64,000 bases of DNA from Faecalibacterium sp. UBA1762 (GTDB lineage Bacteria; Bacillota; Clostridia; Oscillospirales; Ruminococcaceae): assembly GCA_002314755.1 (NCBI GenBank), contig DCHC01000003.1, positions 11,331 to 75,330 of the forward strand, read 5' to 3'. Below the pieces are notes generated by a model. The model saw only the letters and a list, made by a program, of their open reading frames with translations. It searched no databases and was not told the DNA's origin. Position numbers and translations under genes: made by a program. Below, piece by piece: positions 26,052-35,687 of the stretch (its first letter is position 1; each line of letters starts with the position of its first letter).

Positions 26052-26600
26052 ATGAAAAAAAGCAATGAAAAGCTGCGGCAGCTTTGTCAGGGCGCACTGT
26101 TTTGCGCCTTGACGGCGGTCTGCAGTCAACTGGTTATACCCATCGGGCCGGTACCGGTCTCACTGTCATTGGCGGCAGTGTTTTTATGCGGACTGCTGCT
26201 GCCGGTGCGTACGGCGGTGATTGCCCAGTGCTGCTATTTGGCATTGGGTGCGGTCGGTCTGCCTGTCTTTGCCGGTTTCGGTGCAGGTCCTGCCAGGCTG
26301 GCGGGTCCTACCGGCGGCTTTCTGGTCAGCTATCCGTTGATAGTGCTGTTGATTGCGCTGACACGCAAAAAACTGGGGGACGGGATCGCAGTGACGGTGC
26401 TTTCCATGGTGATGTCACTGGTCGTCTGTTATCTGCTTGGTACCGTGTGGCTGTGCTTTTTCATGCAGGTGGACGCAGCGCAGGGGCTAAAGGTTGCGGT
26501 GCTGCCGTTTTTACCCTTTGATGCGGCTAAGATCATATTTTGCATCCTGTTGGCAAAGCCGCTGCGTCGGGCGTTGCGGCAGCAAAAAGCCAAAGGGTAA
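26052..26600 (+). CDS. bioY: Biotin ECF transporter S component BioY
   Basis: A 182-residue membrane protein with six hydrophobic segments and the BioY pattern: LCQGALFCALTAVCSQLVIPIGPVPVSLS at the N-terminus (shown here only as its start, MKKSNEKLRQLCQGALFCAL), GAVGLPVFAGFGAGPARLAG and TGGFLVSYPL (about 78-103). It binds biotin and works with a shared ECF ATPase/T module, which is not in this window. No biotin synthesis gene is adjacent, so the organism may rely on uptake. Confidence 0.92.
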   Translation: MKKSNEKLRQLCQGALFCALTAVCSQLVIPIGPVPVSLSLAAVFLCGLLLPVRTAVIAQCCYLALGAVGLPVFAGFGAGPARLAGPTGGFLVSYPLIVLLIALTRKKLGDGIAVTVLSMVMSLVVCYLLGTVWLCFFMQVDAAQGLKVAVLPFLPFDAAKIIFCILLAKPLRRALRQQKAKG

Positions 26601-26612
26601 ACCGGGTTTTCG

Positions 26613-26641
26613 TTGCAAAGCCGGGACCGGTGTGGTATGAT
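26613..26641 (+). promoter_or_regulatory. Promoter of the gene at 26685
   Basis: TTGCAA at 26613-26618 and TATGAT at 26636-26641, 17-bp spacer. Confidence 0.65.
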
Positions 26642-26684
26642 AGGCACAAGACAACCGTTCAGAAAAGGGAAAGGAAGCAGAATC

Positions 26685-28076
26685 ATGAAATTTTGTATTG
26701 ATATTAAGCCGGAGGAGATGTTGAGCCGGCCGGATGAATTTTTGGAGACCTGGAAGAAAAGCGGCATTGACAGTGTACAGCTTTATGTTGCCGGTCAGAA
26801 CAGACGGTCGGATATCGGCAAGACCGCTCAGGCACGCGAGCTGCTGTTGGAGGCCGGTTTTGAGCCCGCTTTGGTGGCGGTGCCCGTCGGACATCCTGCG
26901 GACATCACCTGTCCCGGAGACGATCATTTTCTCACCCCGGGTTGGCGCATCCGTACCGGCCGGGACGGCAAGCCGGAATACAATAGTGCCGAGCTGACCG
27001 ATCGGATGATTCAGGATGTTCTGCAGTATTCTGCTGACTATGCGGCGCTGGGCTTTGATACCTTTTTTATGGATGATGACCTGCGCAGCGGCAACCTTTC
27101 CCCCAAGGTGGGCGGCTGCTTTTGTGACGAATGCATTGCCGGGTTCTCTGCCGAAATGGGCAAAGCCTTTACCCGGGAAAGCCTGCTGACCGCTGACACC
27201 CGGATTTTGGAGCGTTGGTGCGTTTATCAGTCTCGCCGTGTGACAAAACTGATGCAGGGTCTGGGTAAAATACTGCCCAAGCCCGGTATTATGATCATGA
27301 ATAGCGGCGATGAACGCCACGGCATTGCGGTACATGAGCTTTCCAAAATTCCTTCTATTCAGGTGCGTATCGGAGAGGAGCATTTCTTTGATGAGTTTGC
27401 ACGCAGCCTGACCGGTCGGCTTGAAAATTTTGCTGCGGTCACCGGTCAGCTGATTCGCTTGGGCAATCAGGTGGAAACCTATTCCGAGACTACCGTGCTG
27501 AACACCACTGCCTTCGGCTACACCCCCACCACACCGGAGCATACCCTTTCCAAGGCGTACCTGGCTTTGACTGCCGGTGTAAAAAATATCGAATGGATGT
27601 GTCATAAGCATTTTGATATGATGGCGAAAAGCTATGCCGCGCTGCGGGAATATCAGGCGGAAAGCAGCGGAGAGCGTGCCTATCCGGTTCATGTGGCCCG
27701 TGACAGCTTTGCTGCCGGTACCGATTACTACCCCGACCTGACCGCAGCCGGTTTGGGACTGCCCGCTGCACCTGTATTTGCGCCGGAGGCGACTGGCGGT
27801 CAGCTATTGGTACTGCCCCGGCAGCTGGCTCAGCAGCCTGCCTGGAAAGCGGCGGCCGAAAAATACCAAAAGGTGGTCGCGCCGGAGGAGCTGGAAAAGG
27901 CTGTCAGGGATTCGGATATTCCCCACAGTGAAAACGGGCAGCCGCTCTGCCTCTCCTGGATACCCGGACGCAGCCGCGTGGCGGTTTACAACCCGCTGGA
28001 GGCGCGGCAGACCGTCTCTGTCGGAGGCAAGACCCTGCAGCTCGCAGGCGGTGCTGCCGGGGTAATCACATTCTGA
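26685..28076 (+). CDS. Unrecognised TIM-barrel-like protein, possible glycosidase
   Basis: A 463-residue protein; ATG 26685 follows AAAGGAAG. The first ~330 residues look like a beta/alpha barrel with acidic and aromatic strand ends: SGIDSVQLYVAG, GFDTFFMDDDLRSG, a CFCDECIAGF cysteine cluster (about 144-153), GIMIMNSGDERHG, VETYSETTVLN and NIEWMCHKHFD. The final ~60 residues are beta-rich, as in glycosidase accessory domains. DDDLR and the E in YSET are candidate catalytic acids. No signal peptide. It has its own promoter and stands between bioY and rimP. I do not recognise the family. Confidence 0.55.
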   Translation: MKFCIDIKPEEMLSRPDEFLETWKKSGIDSVQLYVAGQNRRSDIGKTAQARELLLEAGFEPALVAVPVGHPADITCPGDDHFLTPGWRIRTGRDGKPEYNSAELTDRMIQDVLQYSADYAALGFDTFFMDDDLRSGNLSPKVGGCFCDECIAGFSAEMGKAFTRESLLTADTRILERWCVYQSRRVTKLMQGLGKILPKPGIMIMNSGDERHGIAVHELSKIPSIQVRIGEEHFFDEFARSLTGRLENFAAVTGQLIRLGNQVETYSETTVLNTTAFGYTPTTPEHTLSKAYLALTAGVKNIEWMCHKHFDMMAKSYAALREYQAESSGERAYPVHVARDSFAAGTDYYPDLTAAGLGLPAAPVFAPEATGGQLLVLPRQLAQQPAWKAAAEKYQKVVAPEELEKAVRDSDIPHSENGQPLCLSWIPGRSRVAVYNPLEARQTVSVGGKTLQLAGGAAGVITF

Positions 28077-28098
28077 ACAGCATAATTTTAAAAAAGTA

Positions 28099-28127
28099 TT
28101 GATATTTGTGCAGAGCCGTGCTATACT
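28099..28127 (+). promoter_or_regulatory. Promoter of the rimP-nusA-infB operon
   Basis: TTGATA at 28099-28104 and TATACT at 28122-28127, 17-bp spacer. Confidence 0.82.
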
Positions 28128-28151
28128 GTATACAGTGAGAATATGTAAATG

Positions 28152-28180
28152 AGGGAGAGTGAGCCGAAAGGCTCGCTCTC
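28152..28180 (+). other. Leader hairpin before rimP
   Basis: GGGAGAGTGAGCC (28152-28164), a GAAA tetraloop, then GGCTCGCTCTCC: a near-perfect 12-bp stem about 20 nt from the predicted transcription start. It is followed by TGTCTTTGTGGG, not a T run, so it is more likely a stability or NusA-responsive leader element than a full terminator. Confidence 0.6.
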
Positions 28181-28235
28181 CTGTCTTTGTGGGGGAAATT
28201 TTTCCTGCCGCAAAAGAGAGGAGGAAAGAAATCCT

Positions 28236-28709
28236 ATGGCAACCAAAGGCAATACCGTCAAACAGGTTGAGGAGCTGGTTACACCGGTGCTGCAGCAGTT
28301 AGGCTTTTCCGTGTGGGATGTCCGCTTTGAAAAAGAAGGTCCCAACTGGTATTTGCGCGTACTGATAGACCGCGCCGACGGGGAGGTTATGGATACCGAC
28401 GCCTGCGAAAAAGCGTCCCGAGCCATTGACCCCATCATTGACGAGGCGGATCCGATTGACCAAAGTTATTTTCTGGAGGTTGGCTCGCCCGGTTTGGGCA
28501 GACGGCTGACCCGTCCGGAGCATTATACCGCCTGTGAGGGGCAGCAGGTGAGCGCCCGGTTTATTCACACCAAGGACGACACCCGGGAAATCTCCGGCAC
28601 GCTGCTGCGCGGCGAAGAGGGCTGGTGTATCCGCACCGAAACCGGAGACCGACTGCTGCAGGAAGGAAATCTGGCATTTATCAAGCTGGATGATGACCTG
28701 GATCTGTAA
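28236..28709 (+). CDS. rimP: Ribosome maturation factor RimP
   Basis: A 157-residue protein needed for 30S subunit assembly. It shows the two-domain RimP pattern: GFSVWDVRFEKEGPNWYLRV, then the hallmark FLEVGSPGLGRRLTRPEHY segment (about 88-106), then a C-terminal Sm-like beta barrel. ATG 28236 is chosen because AGAGAGGAGG precedes it; the longer open frame includes the leader hairpin. It is the first gene of the translation operon. Confidence 0.94.
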   Translation: MATKGNTVKQVEELVTPVLQQLGFSVWDVRFEKEGPNWYLRVLIDRADGEVMDTDACEKASRAIDPIIDEADPIDQSYFLEVGSPGLGRRLTRPEHYTACEGQQVSARFIHTKDDTREISGTLLRGEEGWCIRTETGDRLLQEGNLAFIKLDDDLDL

Positions 28710-28825
28710 GCGGAAACGGGCAGAATGCCCGGTGCGCAGGTTGTTTCAGGTATTGGCAGATATTCATTGAAATATATAGCGCGGGCGGTACTGAATGCCG
28801 CCCCATCAAGGGAGGAAACTGGAAA

Positions 28826-29950
28826 ATGGCATCCAAAGTAAAAATGCCGGAGGAAAACTTTTTTGACGCGTTGGAGATGCTCTCCCGGGAGAGAAATATC
28901 CCCACCGAGGACCTGCTGGCAAAAATTGCAAAGGCAATGGAAAGCGCAGTAAAGAAAGATTACGATGTGGATGATGACCATATCAGCGTTGTGGCAGATA
29001 CCAAGGCGCGTCGGTTCAGCGTGACCATTCAAAAAGAGGTGGTCGAGGCCTATCCTGAGGCTGACGACGAAGCCTTGTATCCGGAGCCTGATCTGCGCCA
29101 TCTGATTTTGCTGGAGGACGCCCGCAAAATTCAGAAAAATATTAAGGTCGGCGATGTAATCTCTATTCCGCTGCAGACCAAGGAATTTGGCCGTATTGCG
29201 GCGCAGACCGCAAAGCATGTCATCCGTCAGGGCCTGCGGGAGGCAGAGCGCAACCAGATCCTAACCGAGATGCAGAGCAAATCCCATGAGATTCTGTCTG
29301 CTATTGTCAACTCGGTAGACGCCAACAAGGTCACCTTAAGCATTGGCCGTACCGAGGCTATGCTGCCTGTCAGTGAGCAGGTGCCCGGTGAGGTTTTGTT
29401 TGAAGGTCAGCGTATCAAGGTCTATGTTGTGGATGTGCTGCCCGGCGACCGCGGTCCCAAGGTGATGCTCAGCCGTACTCATCCGGGGCTGGTCAAGCGT
29501 ATTTTCGAGATGGAGGTTCCCGAGATCTTTGACGGCACTGTGGAGATCAAGGCGGTCAGCCGTGAGGCAGGTCAGCGCACCAAGCTGGCTGTCTGGAGCA
29601 AGAATCCCGATGTGGATCCCGTTGGCGCGTGTATCGGCCCCAAGGGCACCCGTGTTGCCCATATTGTGGATGAACTGAACGGTGAGAAGATTGATATTAT
29701 CCGTTACAGCGAGGATCCGTGTGAATTTATCAGCGCTGCTCTTTCCCCTGCCAATGTGGTCAAGGTGGAAATTATCGACGCTGAAAAGAAAAACGCCCGC
29801 GCCACCGTGCCCGACCATCAGCTGTCCCTTGCCATCGGCAACAAGGGCCAGAACGCCCGTCTGACCGCTCGTCTGACCGGCTACAACATCGACATTCATC
29901 CGGAGAGCGGCTATTACGGCGAGGAGACCGAGCAGGCAGAAGAAAACTGA
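28826..29950 (+). CDS. nusA: Transcription elongation/termination factor NusA
   Basis: 374 residues, the short Firmicutes length without C-terminal acidic repeats. N-terminal RNA polymerase-binding domain (FFDALEMLSRERNIPTEDLL..), S1 domain (~135-200), KH1 with VDPVGACIGPKGTRV, and KH2 with LSLAIGNKGQNARLTARLTG. It modulates pausing, termination and antitermination. AGGGAGG precedes the ATG. It lies between rimP and ylxR as in Bacillus. Confidence 0.96.
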   Translation: MASKVKMPEENFFDALEMLSRERNIPTEDLLAKIAKAMESAVKKDYDVDDDHISVVADTKARRFSVTIQKEVVEAYPEADDEALYPEPDLRHLILLEDARKIQKNIKVGDVISIPLQTKEFGRIAAQTAKHVIRQGLREAERNQILTEMQSKSHEILSAIVNSVDANKVTLSIGRTEAMLPVSEQVPGEVLFEGQRIKVYVVDVLPGDRGPKVMLSRTHPGLVKRIFEMEVPEIFDGTVEIKAVSREAGQRTKLAVWSKNPDVDPVGACIGPKGTRVAHIVDELNGEKIDIIRYSEDPCEFISAALSPANVVKVEIIDAEKKNARATVPDHQLSLAIGNKGQNARLTARLTGYNIDIHPESGYYGEETEQAEEN

Positions 29951-29982
29951 TTCTGCCCGGATAAGAAAGGAACGATCAAGGT

Positions 29983-30270
29983 ATGGCAGTCAAGAAAATA
30001 CCCATGCGCAAATGTCTGGGCTGTATGGAGGGTCACCCTAAAAAAGAGCTGGTACGGGTAGTGCGCTCTGCCCAGGGCGAGGTCAGCGTGGATGCGACCG
30101 GCAAAAAGAACGGCCGCGGCGCGTATTTATGCCCTAGCCGGGACTGTCTGCAAAAGGCGCGCAAGGCACGCAGATTAGAGCGCGCGCTGGAATGCGTTAT
30201 TTCTGACGAGGTATATTCCCTCTTAGAGGCAACCATAGAGGAAAGGATGCCGGAACAAGATGCAGACTGA
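29983..30270 (+). CDS. rnpM: YlxR/RnpM RNA-binding protein
   Basis: A 95-residue YlxR-family protein. Signatures are KIPMRKCLGCMEGHPKKELVR at the start (first 20 residues shown as IPMRKCLGC..KKELVRV) and GRGAYLCPSRDCLQKA, with basic residues clustered for RNA binding. In B. subtilis this protein binds and modulates RNase P. It overlaps the next gene by 11 bp and sits in the conserved nusA-infB interval. Confidence 0.92.
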   Translation: MAVKKIPMRKCLGCMEGHPKKELVRVVRSAQGEVSVDATGKKNGRGAYLCPSRDCLQKARKARRLERALECVISDEVYSLLEATIEERMPEQDAD

Positions 30271-30562
30271 TAAAATATTGGGTTCTTTGGGACTTGCCCG
30301 CCGTGCAGGAAAGCTGGTACTGGGGTTTGACGCGGTGAAGGAAGCCGTGATTCTATGCGAGGCAGAGCTGGTGCTGATAGCACAGGATACCTCCCAGGGA
30401 AATACCCGCCGCATTACCGCTCTATGCGAAGAACTGGAATGTCCGGTACTGACCCTGCCACACACTCAGGAACAGCTGGCACAGATGTTCAACCGGAATA
30501 CCGGTGTGTTGGCTTTGACTGATCCGAACCTGGCGGCGCTTTGCCGTAAAAACCTGCAATAA
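30260..30562 (+). CDS. ylxQ: L7Ae-family ribosomal protein (YlxQ-like)
   Basis: 100 residues with the L7Ae/L30e/S12e/Gadd45 fold: ILGSLGLARRAGKLVLGFDAV near the start and VLIAQDTSQGNTRRI in the middle. Members bind kink-turn RNA; YlxQ itself is poorly characterised. It starts inside the end of rnpM and is followed 35 bp later by infB. Confidence 0.9.
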   Translation: MQTDKILGSLGLARRAGKLVLGFDAVKEAVILCEAELVLIAQDTSQGNTRRITALCEELECPVLTLPHTQEQLAQMFNRNTGVLALTDPNLAALCRKNLQ

Positions 30563-30597
30563 TCTGCCTATTTCCCAAGAAAGGAATGGTATTTGAT

Positions 30598-33123
30598 ATG
30601 GGATTATCTACAAAATATAAGCTGGGTGACCTGGCGAAGGACCTGAAAATCGGCAATAAGGAACTGATTGAGCTGTTGTCCGAACCGGAAGCAACCCCTA
30701 AAAAACCGACCACTGTATTAACAGATGAAGAAATCGACCGGGTGTTTGAGCATGTGACCAAGACCCGTTCGCTGGAGAACTTTAACGAATATTTTGCCTC
30801 CGCAAATGAGAAAAAAACGGAAGAAGAAGCCAAGCCCGCTGCGCAAAGCAAGCCGGAGACTGCCCAAAAACCGGCAGAGGAAAAGAAGGCGGTTGCAGCG
30901 AAGAAGCCCGAGCCGGAGAAAAAACCGGTAGAGAAAAAGCCGGTTTCTGCTCCGGAAAAGAAGCCGGAGACCAAAAAATCAGAGCCGGAAAAGAAGCCGA
31001 TGCCCGAAAAGAAGCCGGTTTCCAACGAGCCGCTGAAGCGTGCGGACGGTAGTGTTGTTGAAATGAATACCCGCGCCAAGACCGAGAAAAAGCCGGAGAC
31101 CGCGCCGGTAGCACACCGTGAGGTGGTTACCCGTACGGTGGATACCCGCACCTCGGATATTAACCTGGATAAGTTCAATGAGAAGTACGACGAGATTGCC
31201 GCTGCCCGTAACCAGGCTGCCGGTCGCAAAAATGACAGCCGCGGCGGCAAGCAGAAGCTGAACAAAAACAACAATAAATTTGCCGGCAAGCAGCAGGGCG
31301 GTTTCGGGAAACACCGCGAGACCGAGGCGGAGCGTCTGCAGCGTATACAGTTGGAAAAGGCCCGCAAGGCACAGCTGAAGGTGCAGATTCCCGATGAGAT
31401 TACCGTAGGCGAGCTGGCACAGCGGTTGAAGGTGACTGCCAGCCAGGTCGTCTCCAAGCTGATGGCACTGGGGGTAATGGCGGGTATCTCTGAAACCATC
31501 GATTTCGACACCGCCTCCCTGGTTGCGGAAGAGCTGGGTGCAAAGGTGGAAAAAGAGGTCCATGTCACCATTGAGGAGCGTCTGTTTACTCAGGAAATTG
31601 AGGACAGCGCCGATAATATGGAGGTTCGTCCCCCTGTTGTTGTGGTCATGGGTCACGTTGATCACGGTAAAACCAGTGTACTGGATGCCATCCGCAAGAC
31701 CAATGTTACCAAGGGCGAGGCCGGTGGCATTACCCAGCATATCGGTGCCTATCAAGTGGAAAAATCCGGTAAGGTTATCACCTTCCTGGATACCCCCGGA
31801 CACGAGGCTTTTACTGCCATGCGTGCCCGTGGTGCAAATATGACTGATATCGCCGTTTTGGTGGTTGCTGCCGATGACGGTATCATGCCCCAGACAGTCG
31901 AGAGTATTAACCATGCAAAGGCGGCAGGTGTTTCCATTATTGTTGCCATCAATAAGATGGATAAGCCCACTGCAAACCCGGAGCAGGTAAAAGAGCAGCT
32001 GACCAAGTATGAGCTGGTCCCCGAGGAGTGGGGCGGCGATGTTATCTGTGTCCCGGTATCCGCATTGACCGGTATGGGTATTGAGGATCTGTTGGAGATG
32101 ATCAATCTGACCGCTGAGGTCAAGGAGCTGAAGGCTAATCCGCAGCGTCGCGCAAAGGGTACCGTTATTGAGGCCCGTCTGGATAAGGGTCGCGGCCCGG
32201 TTGCTACCGTACTGGTACAGAACGGCACCCTGAATCAGGGAGATATCATCATCGCAGGCACTGCTGTCGGTCGTGTGCGTGTTATGACCAACGACAAGGG
32301 CAGAACCATCAAGACCGCCGGTCCCTCTACCCCCGTAGAGATTACCGGCCTGACCGAGGTACCCCAGGGCGGCGATACCTTTGATGTGGTCGAGGATGAA
32401 AAGCTGGCCCGTGAGCTGGCCGAGCAGCGCCTTGCTTCCGCAAAAGAAGAGCAGTTCCGCCATTATCAGAAGGTCACACTGGATAACCTGTTCAGTCAGA
32501 TTGCCCAGGGTGAGGTCAAAGAGCTGCCCATTGTGGTCAAGGCGGACGTGCAGGGTTCGGCAGAGGCTGTGAAGCAGAGCCTGGAAAAGCTGAGCAATGA
32601 AGAGGTCCGTGTGAGCGTAATCCACGCGGGTGTCGGCGCTATCAGCAAGAGTGACGTCACGCTGGCAAGCGCTTCTCACGCCATCATTATCGGCTTTAAT
32701 GTGCGTCCCGATGATGTCGCCAAGGCAGAGGCTGCCGAGGCTGAGGTGGAAATGCGGATGTACCGCGTGATTTACGACGCCATCAATGACATCAAGGATG
32801 CTATGAAGGGCATGCTGGCACCCAAGGTGCGTGAGGTCGAGCTGGGTCAGGCAGAGGTTCGTCAGGTCTACCGCATCAGCAATGCCGGTACCATTGCCGG
32901 CTGCTATGTCAAGGAAGGTAAGATTTTGCGTTCCGCAAAGATCCGTCTGGTGCGTGACGGCATTGTTATCACGGAGGATGAGATCGCCAGTCTGCGCCGC
33001 TTTAAGGATGATGTCAAGGATGTCGCAACCGGCTACGAGTGCGGTATCGGTCTGGAGAAGTTCTCCGACATCAAGGAAGGCGATATCTTTGAGGCGTTTA
33101 TGATGGAGGAATACCGCGATTGA
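30598..33123 (+). CDS. infB: Translation initiation factor IF-2
   Basis: An ~841-residue GTPase that places fMet-tRNA on the 30S subunit. N-terminal IF2_N motif (KYKLGDLAKDLKIGNKELIE), a long Lys/Pro/Glu-rich disordered repeat region (about 65-230, many EKKP units), a second IF2_N, then the G domain with GHVDHGKTS (352-360), DTPGHEA, NKMDK, and domains II-IV. Start ATG 30598 gives the conserved N-terminus; ATG 30586, also in frame, touches the AAGGA site directly. In the usual operon position before rbfA. Confidence 0.96.
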   Translation: MGLSTKYKLGDLAKDLKIGNKELIELLSEPEATPKKPTTVLTDEEIDRVFEHVTKTRSLENFNEYFASANEKKTEEEAKPAAQSKPETAQKPAEEKKAVAAKKPEPEKKPVEKKPVSAPEKKPETKKSEPEKKPMPEKKPVSNEPLKRADGSVVEMNTRAKTEKKPETAPVAHREVVTRTVDTRTSDINLDKFNEKYDEIAAARNQAAGRKNDSRGGKQKLNKNNNKFAGKQQGGFGKHRETEAERLQRIQLEKARKAQLKVQIPDEITVGELAQRLKVTASQVVSKLMALGVMAGISETIDFDTASLVAEELGAKVEKEVHVTIEERLFTQEIEDSADNMEVRPPVVVVMGHVDHGKTSVLDAIRKTNVTKGEAGGITQHIGAYQVEKSGKVITFLDTPGHEAFTAMRARGANMTDIAVLVVAADDGIMPQTVESINHAKAAGVSIIVAINKMDKPTANPEQVKEQLTKYELVPEEWGGDVICVPVSALTGMGIEDLLEMINLTAEVKELKANPQRRAKGTVIEARLDKGRGPVATVLVQNGTLNQGDIIIAGTAVGRVRVMTNDKGRTIKTAGPSTPVEITGLTEVPQGGDTFDVVEDEKLARELAEQRLASAKEEQFRHYQKVTLDNLFSQIAQGEVKELPIVVKADVQGSAEAVKQSLEKLSNEEVRVSVIHAGVGAISKSDVTLASASHAIIIGFNVRPDDVAKAEAAEAEVEMRMYRVIYDAINDIKDAMKGMLAPKVREVELGQAEVRQVYRISNAGTIAGCYVKEGKILRSAKIRLVRDGIVITEDEIASLRRFKDDVKDVATGYECGIGLEKFSDIKEGDIFEAFMMEEYRD

Positions 33124-33218
33124 TTTGCGGGAAAGATAGGTTGGGCAGGATGAAAATCCTGCCCGGCTATCCGCTTCAAATAAAAGAATATCAGTTTACA
33201 GCAGAAAGGAGTACTGCC

Positions 33219-33572
33219 ATGGGCAGAAATGCAAAAGCAGGTCGTATGAACGAGGATATCCGCCGTGCGCTGGTTACCATTATCGGCGAGATGAAGGACC
33301 CCCGCCTGTCCGACGGTATTCTCAGCATTATGCGCGTAGAGGTCGCACCTGACCTTTCCAGCGCAAAGGTTTATGTCAGTATGATGGGGAAAGAGCCCAC
33401 GGCCTGCGCCGATGCGGTAAAGGTTTTACGCCGTGCCGCCGGACATGTTCGCAGCGAACTGGGCAGCCGGATGCATATCCGCCGTTCCCCGGAGCTATTC
33501 TTTGTAGAAGATGACGGCGCAGCCTATGCCGCGCATATCAACGAGCTGCTCAAGGGTTTAAACGAGGAATAA
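33219..33572 (+). CDS. rbfA: Ribosome-binding factor A
   Basis: A 117-residue KH-like protein for late 16S rRNA maturation. Characteristic segments are NEDIRRALVTIIGEMKDPRL, DLSSAKVYVSMMG and LGSRMHIRRSPELFF. ATG 33219 is used, with AGAAAGGAG 8 bp upstream; the longer open frame extends over the intergenic region after infB. The order infB-rbfA-nrnA-truB-ribF is the standard Firmicutes one. Confidence 0.95.
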   Translation: MGRNAKAGRMNEDIRRALVTIIGEMKDPRLSDGILSIMRVEVAPDLSSAKVYVSMMGKEPTACADAVKVLRRAAGHVRSELGSRMHIRRSPELFFVEDDGAAYAAHINELLKGLNEE

Positions 33573-33681
33573 GACGCAGCAGATTTCAATTTATAGCCGA
33601 CCTCTGTTTATCATGGCATAAAAATGTCGGCGTAGTGCCTCTACCCGGAGGCGTCTAAAGAAAGGTAAAAAAGCATATCTT

Positions 33682-34761
33682 ATGAATACAGAAATGCTGA
33701 CTTTGCAGCAGGCGGCTGACCGTCTGCTGCAAATGGACCGTATTTTATTATTGTGCCATAAAAATCCGGACGGAGATACCGTCGGCAGCGCCTGCGCATT
33801 GTGCCATGCGCTGTGCAAGCTGGGCAAACAGGCTGCAATTGCCTGTAATGATGAGATACCTGCCCGGTACAGCTATATGCAGATCCCGTTGTATCAGGAA
33901 CAGTTTGAGCCGGCAGCCGTAGTGGCGGTGGATGTCGCCGGTATGCAGCTGTTTGGCAGCAAAACGGTGGATTGGGCCAAGCGGTGCGATCTGTGTATCG
34001 ACCACCACGCCAGCCACAGTTATTATGCAGACGGTTTGGTGCTGGATCCCACGGCGGCAGCCTGCGCGGAAATTGTTCTGCGTTTGATTGAGGCGTTGGA
34101 TGTGGAGCTGACACCCCTGATGGCGGACTGCCTTTATACCGGTGTGGCCACGGATACCGGCTGTTTTAAGTTTGCCAATGTCACACCGGAAACGCATATG
34201 GCCGCGGCAAAGCTGATGCAGCTGGGCGCGGATTTTCGCAAGCTGAACGCCCTGCTGTTTGAGAGTAAAAGTCGCAGTCAGCTTGCTGTTGAGGCAATGG
34301 TACTGAAAAACATGGAATATCATTTCGGCGGTCGGTGTGCCATTACCTCCCTGACATTGGAGGAGATTGCCGCCTGCCACGCACAGCCTGTGGATCTGGA
34401 AAGTGTCACGGGCATTGCCCGCGCTATTGAGGGCGTTCAGGTGGGAATCACCATGCGTCAGCAGCCGACCGGCAGCTATAAGATCAGTGTTCGCAGCGGG
34501 TTAGAGGTGGACGCGGCTGCCATCGCTACGGCGTTCGGCGGCGGCGGTCACCACGGTGCCGCAGGGTGTGAGGTGTTTGGTTCGCTGGAAAATGCCAAGC
34601 AGGCGCTGATCAGTGAGGTGATTCATCATCTGCCGGATGGCGGCGAGGATGATTATATTGCCCCGATGCCGGAGATCACCGATTTGTTTCATCCGGAAAT
34701 TGTGGCGTCTATGCAGGTAGAGGCTGCAGAGAAAGCCGACGATACACAGAAACAGGAATAA
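33682..34761 (+). CDS. nrnA: DHH-family oligoribonuclease/pAp phosphatase NrnA
   Basis: 359 residues with the DHH/DHHA1 layout: ILLLCHKNPDGDTVGSACA (metal-binding D-x-D), VVAVDVAG, LCIDHHASHSYYA (DHH motif, ~107-119), DCLYTGVATDTGCFKF, and the C-terminal DHHA1 signature FGGGGHHGAAG (~280-290). It degrades short RNA oligomers and 3'-phosphoadenosine 5'-phosphate, and sometimes cyclic dinucleotide products. The SD match is weak (AAAGG ~18 bp away). Located between rbfA and truB as usual. Confidence 0.93.
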   Translation: MNTEMLTLQQAADRLLQMDRILLLCHKNPDGDTVGSACALCHALCKLGKQAAIACNDEIPARYSYMQIPLYQEQFEPAAVVAVDVAGMQLFGSKTVDWAKRCDLCIDHHASHSYYADGLVLDPTAAACAEIVLRLIEALDVELTPLMADCLYTGVATDTGCFKFANVTPETHMAAAKLMQLGADFRKLNALLFESKSRSQLAVEAMVLKNMEYHFGGRCAITSLTLEEIAACHAQPVDLESVTGIARAIEGVQVGITMRQQPTGSYKISVRSGLEVDAAAIATAFGGGGHHGAAGCEVFGSLENAKQALISEVIHHLPDGGEDDYIAPMPEITDLFHPEIVASMQVEAAEKADDTQKQE

Positions 34762-34765
34762 TACA

Positions 34766-35638
34766 ATGAACGGCATACTCATAGTAGATAAACCCTCCGA
34801 ATGGACCAGTTTTGACGTTATTGCCAAGCTTCGCGGGGTGCTGGGTACCAGAAAAATCGGTCATAGCGGAACGCTTGACCCCATGGCAACCGGCGTACTG
34901 CCGGTTTTTGTAGGGCCTGCTGCCCGGGCGGTGGATTTGCAGACGGACCACACCAAAGAATACATTGCAGGTGTGCAGTTTGGCCTGGCCACCGATACCG
35001 GTGACATCACCGGGACAGTCCGGGAAAGACAGGACACCGTAGTTACCTGCGAGCAGCTGCAACAGGTTTTGCCTCGCTTTTTGGGGCAGCAGCAACAACT
35101 GCCGCCGATGTACTCTGCAATCAAACAGAACGGTCAGCCCCTGTATCGGTTGGCGCGGCAGGGAATTACAGTTGATCGCACGCCCCGCGCCATTACAGTG
35201 CATGAGCTGGAGATGGTTTCTCAACAGGAAGAAAATAAATTTGTTTTGCGTATTTTATGCAGTAAGGGCAGTTATGTCCGGGTTTTGCTGGAGGATATCG
35301 GAAAGGCACTGGGGTGTCCTGCTGTCATGTACAGTCTTCGCCGTACCCGCGCAGGGCGGTATACTCTGCAAAATGCTTTTACACTGCAACAAATTGTGCA
35401 GGCAAAGGAGCAGGGAAAGTTGGAAAGTCTGTTGATCGGTGTGGATACGGTTTTTGACACACTGCCTGCAATAACTGTGAATGACAGGCTGGAGCAAAAA
35501 CTGAAAAACGGCTGTGCCGCCGCCTTCTGCCATCCGGACGGCAGGGTCAGGGTTTACACACAGCAGAAAATGTATTTGGGAATTGCCCGGGTGACGGACA
35601 ATTCCCTGCAGGTAGAAAAACTGTTTATCGAAAGGTAA
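34766..35638 (+). CDS. truB: tRNA pseudouridine(55) synthase TruB
   Basis: A 290-residue enzyme making pseudouridine 55 in the T-loop of tRNAs. It begins NGILIVDKPSEWTSFDVIAK and has the catalytic motif HSGTLDPMATGVLPV with the Asp nucleophile (~39), then LPPMYSAIKQNGQPLY and CSKGSYVRVLLEDIG. The C-terminal ~60 residues form a short PUA-like domain. It starts 4 bp after nrnA ends. Confidence 0.96.
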   Translation: MNGILIVDKPSEWTSFDVIAKLRGVLGTRKIGHSGTLDPMATGVLPVFVGPAARAVDLQTDHTKEYIAGVQFGLATDTGDITGTVRERQDTVVTCEQLQQVLPRFLGQQQQLPPMYSAIKQNGQPLYRLARQGITVDRTPRAITVHELEMVSQQEENKFVLRILCSKGSYVRVLLEDIGKALGCPAVMYSLRRTRAGRYTLQNAFTLQQIVQAKEQGKLESLLIGVDTVFDTLPAITVNDRLEQKLKNGCAAAFCHPDGRVRVYTQQKMYLGIARVTDNSLQVEKLFIER

Positions 35639-35687
35639 CTTAACGGTTAAAGACTGCATAAAGCATAAGAGGGCAAAAGAGGAAAGC

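Noticed and set aside
30979..32679. A 566-codon minus-strand open frame opposite infB
   Set aside because: It lies wholly inside infB, which has clear IF-2 domains; no start signal or recognisable protein features.
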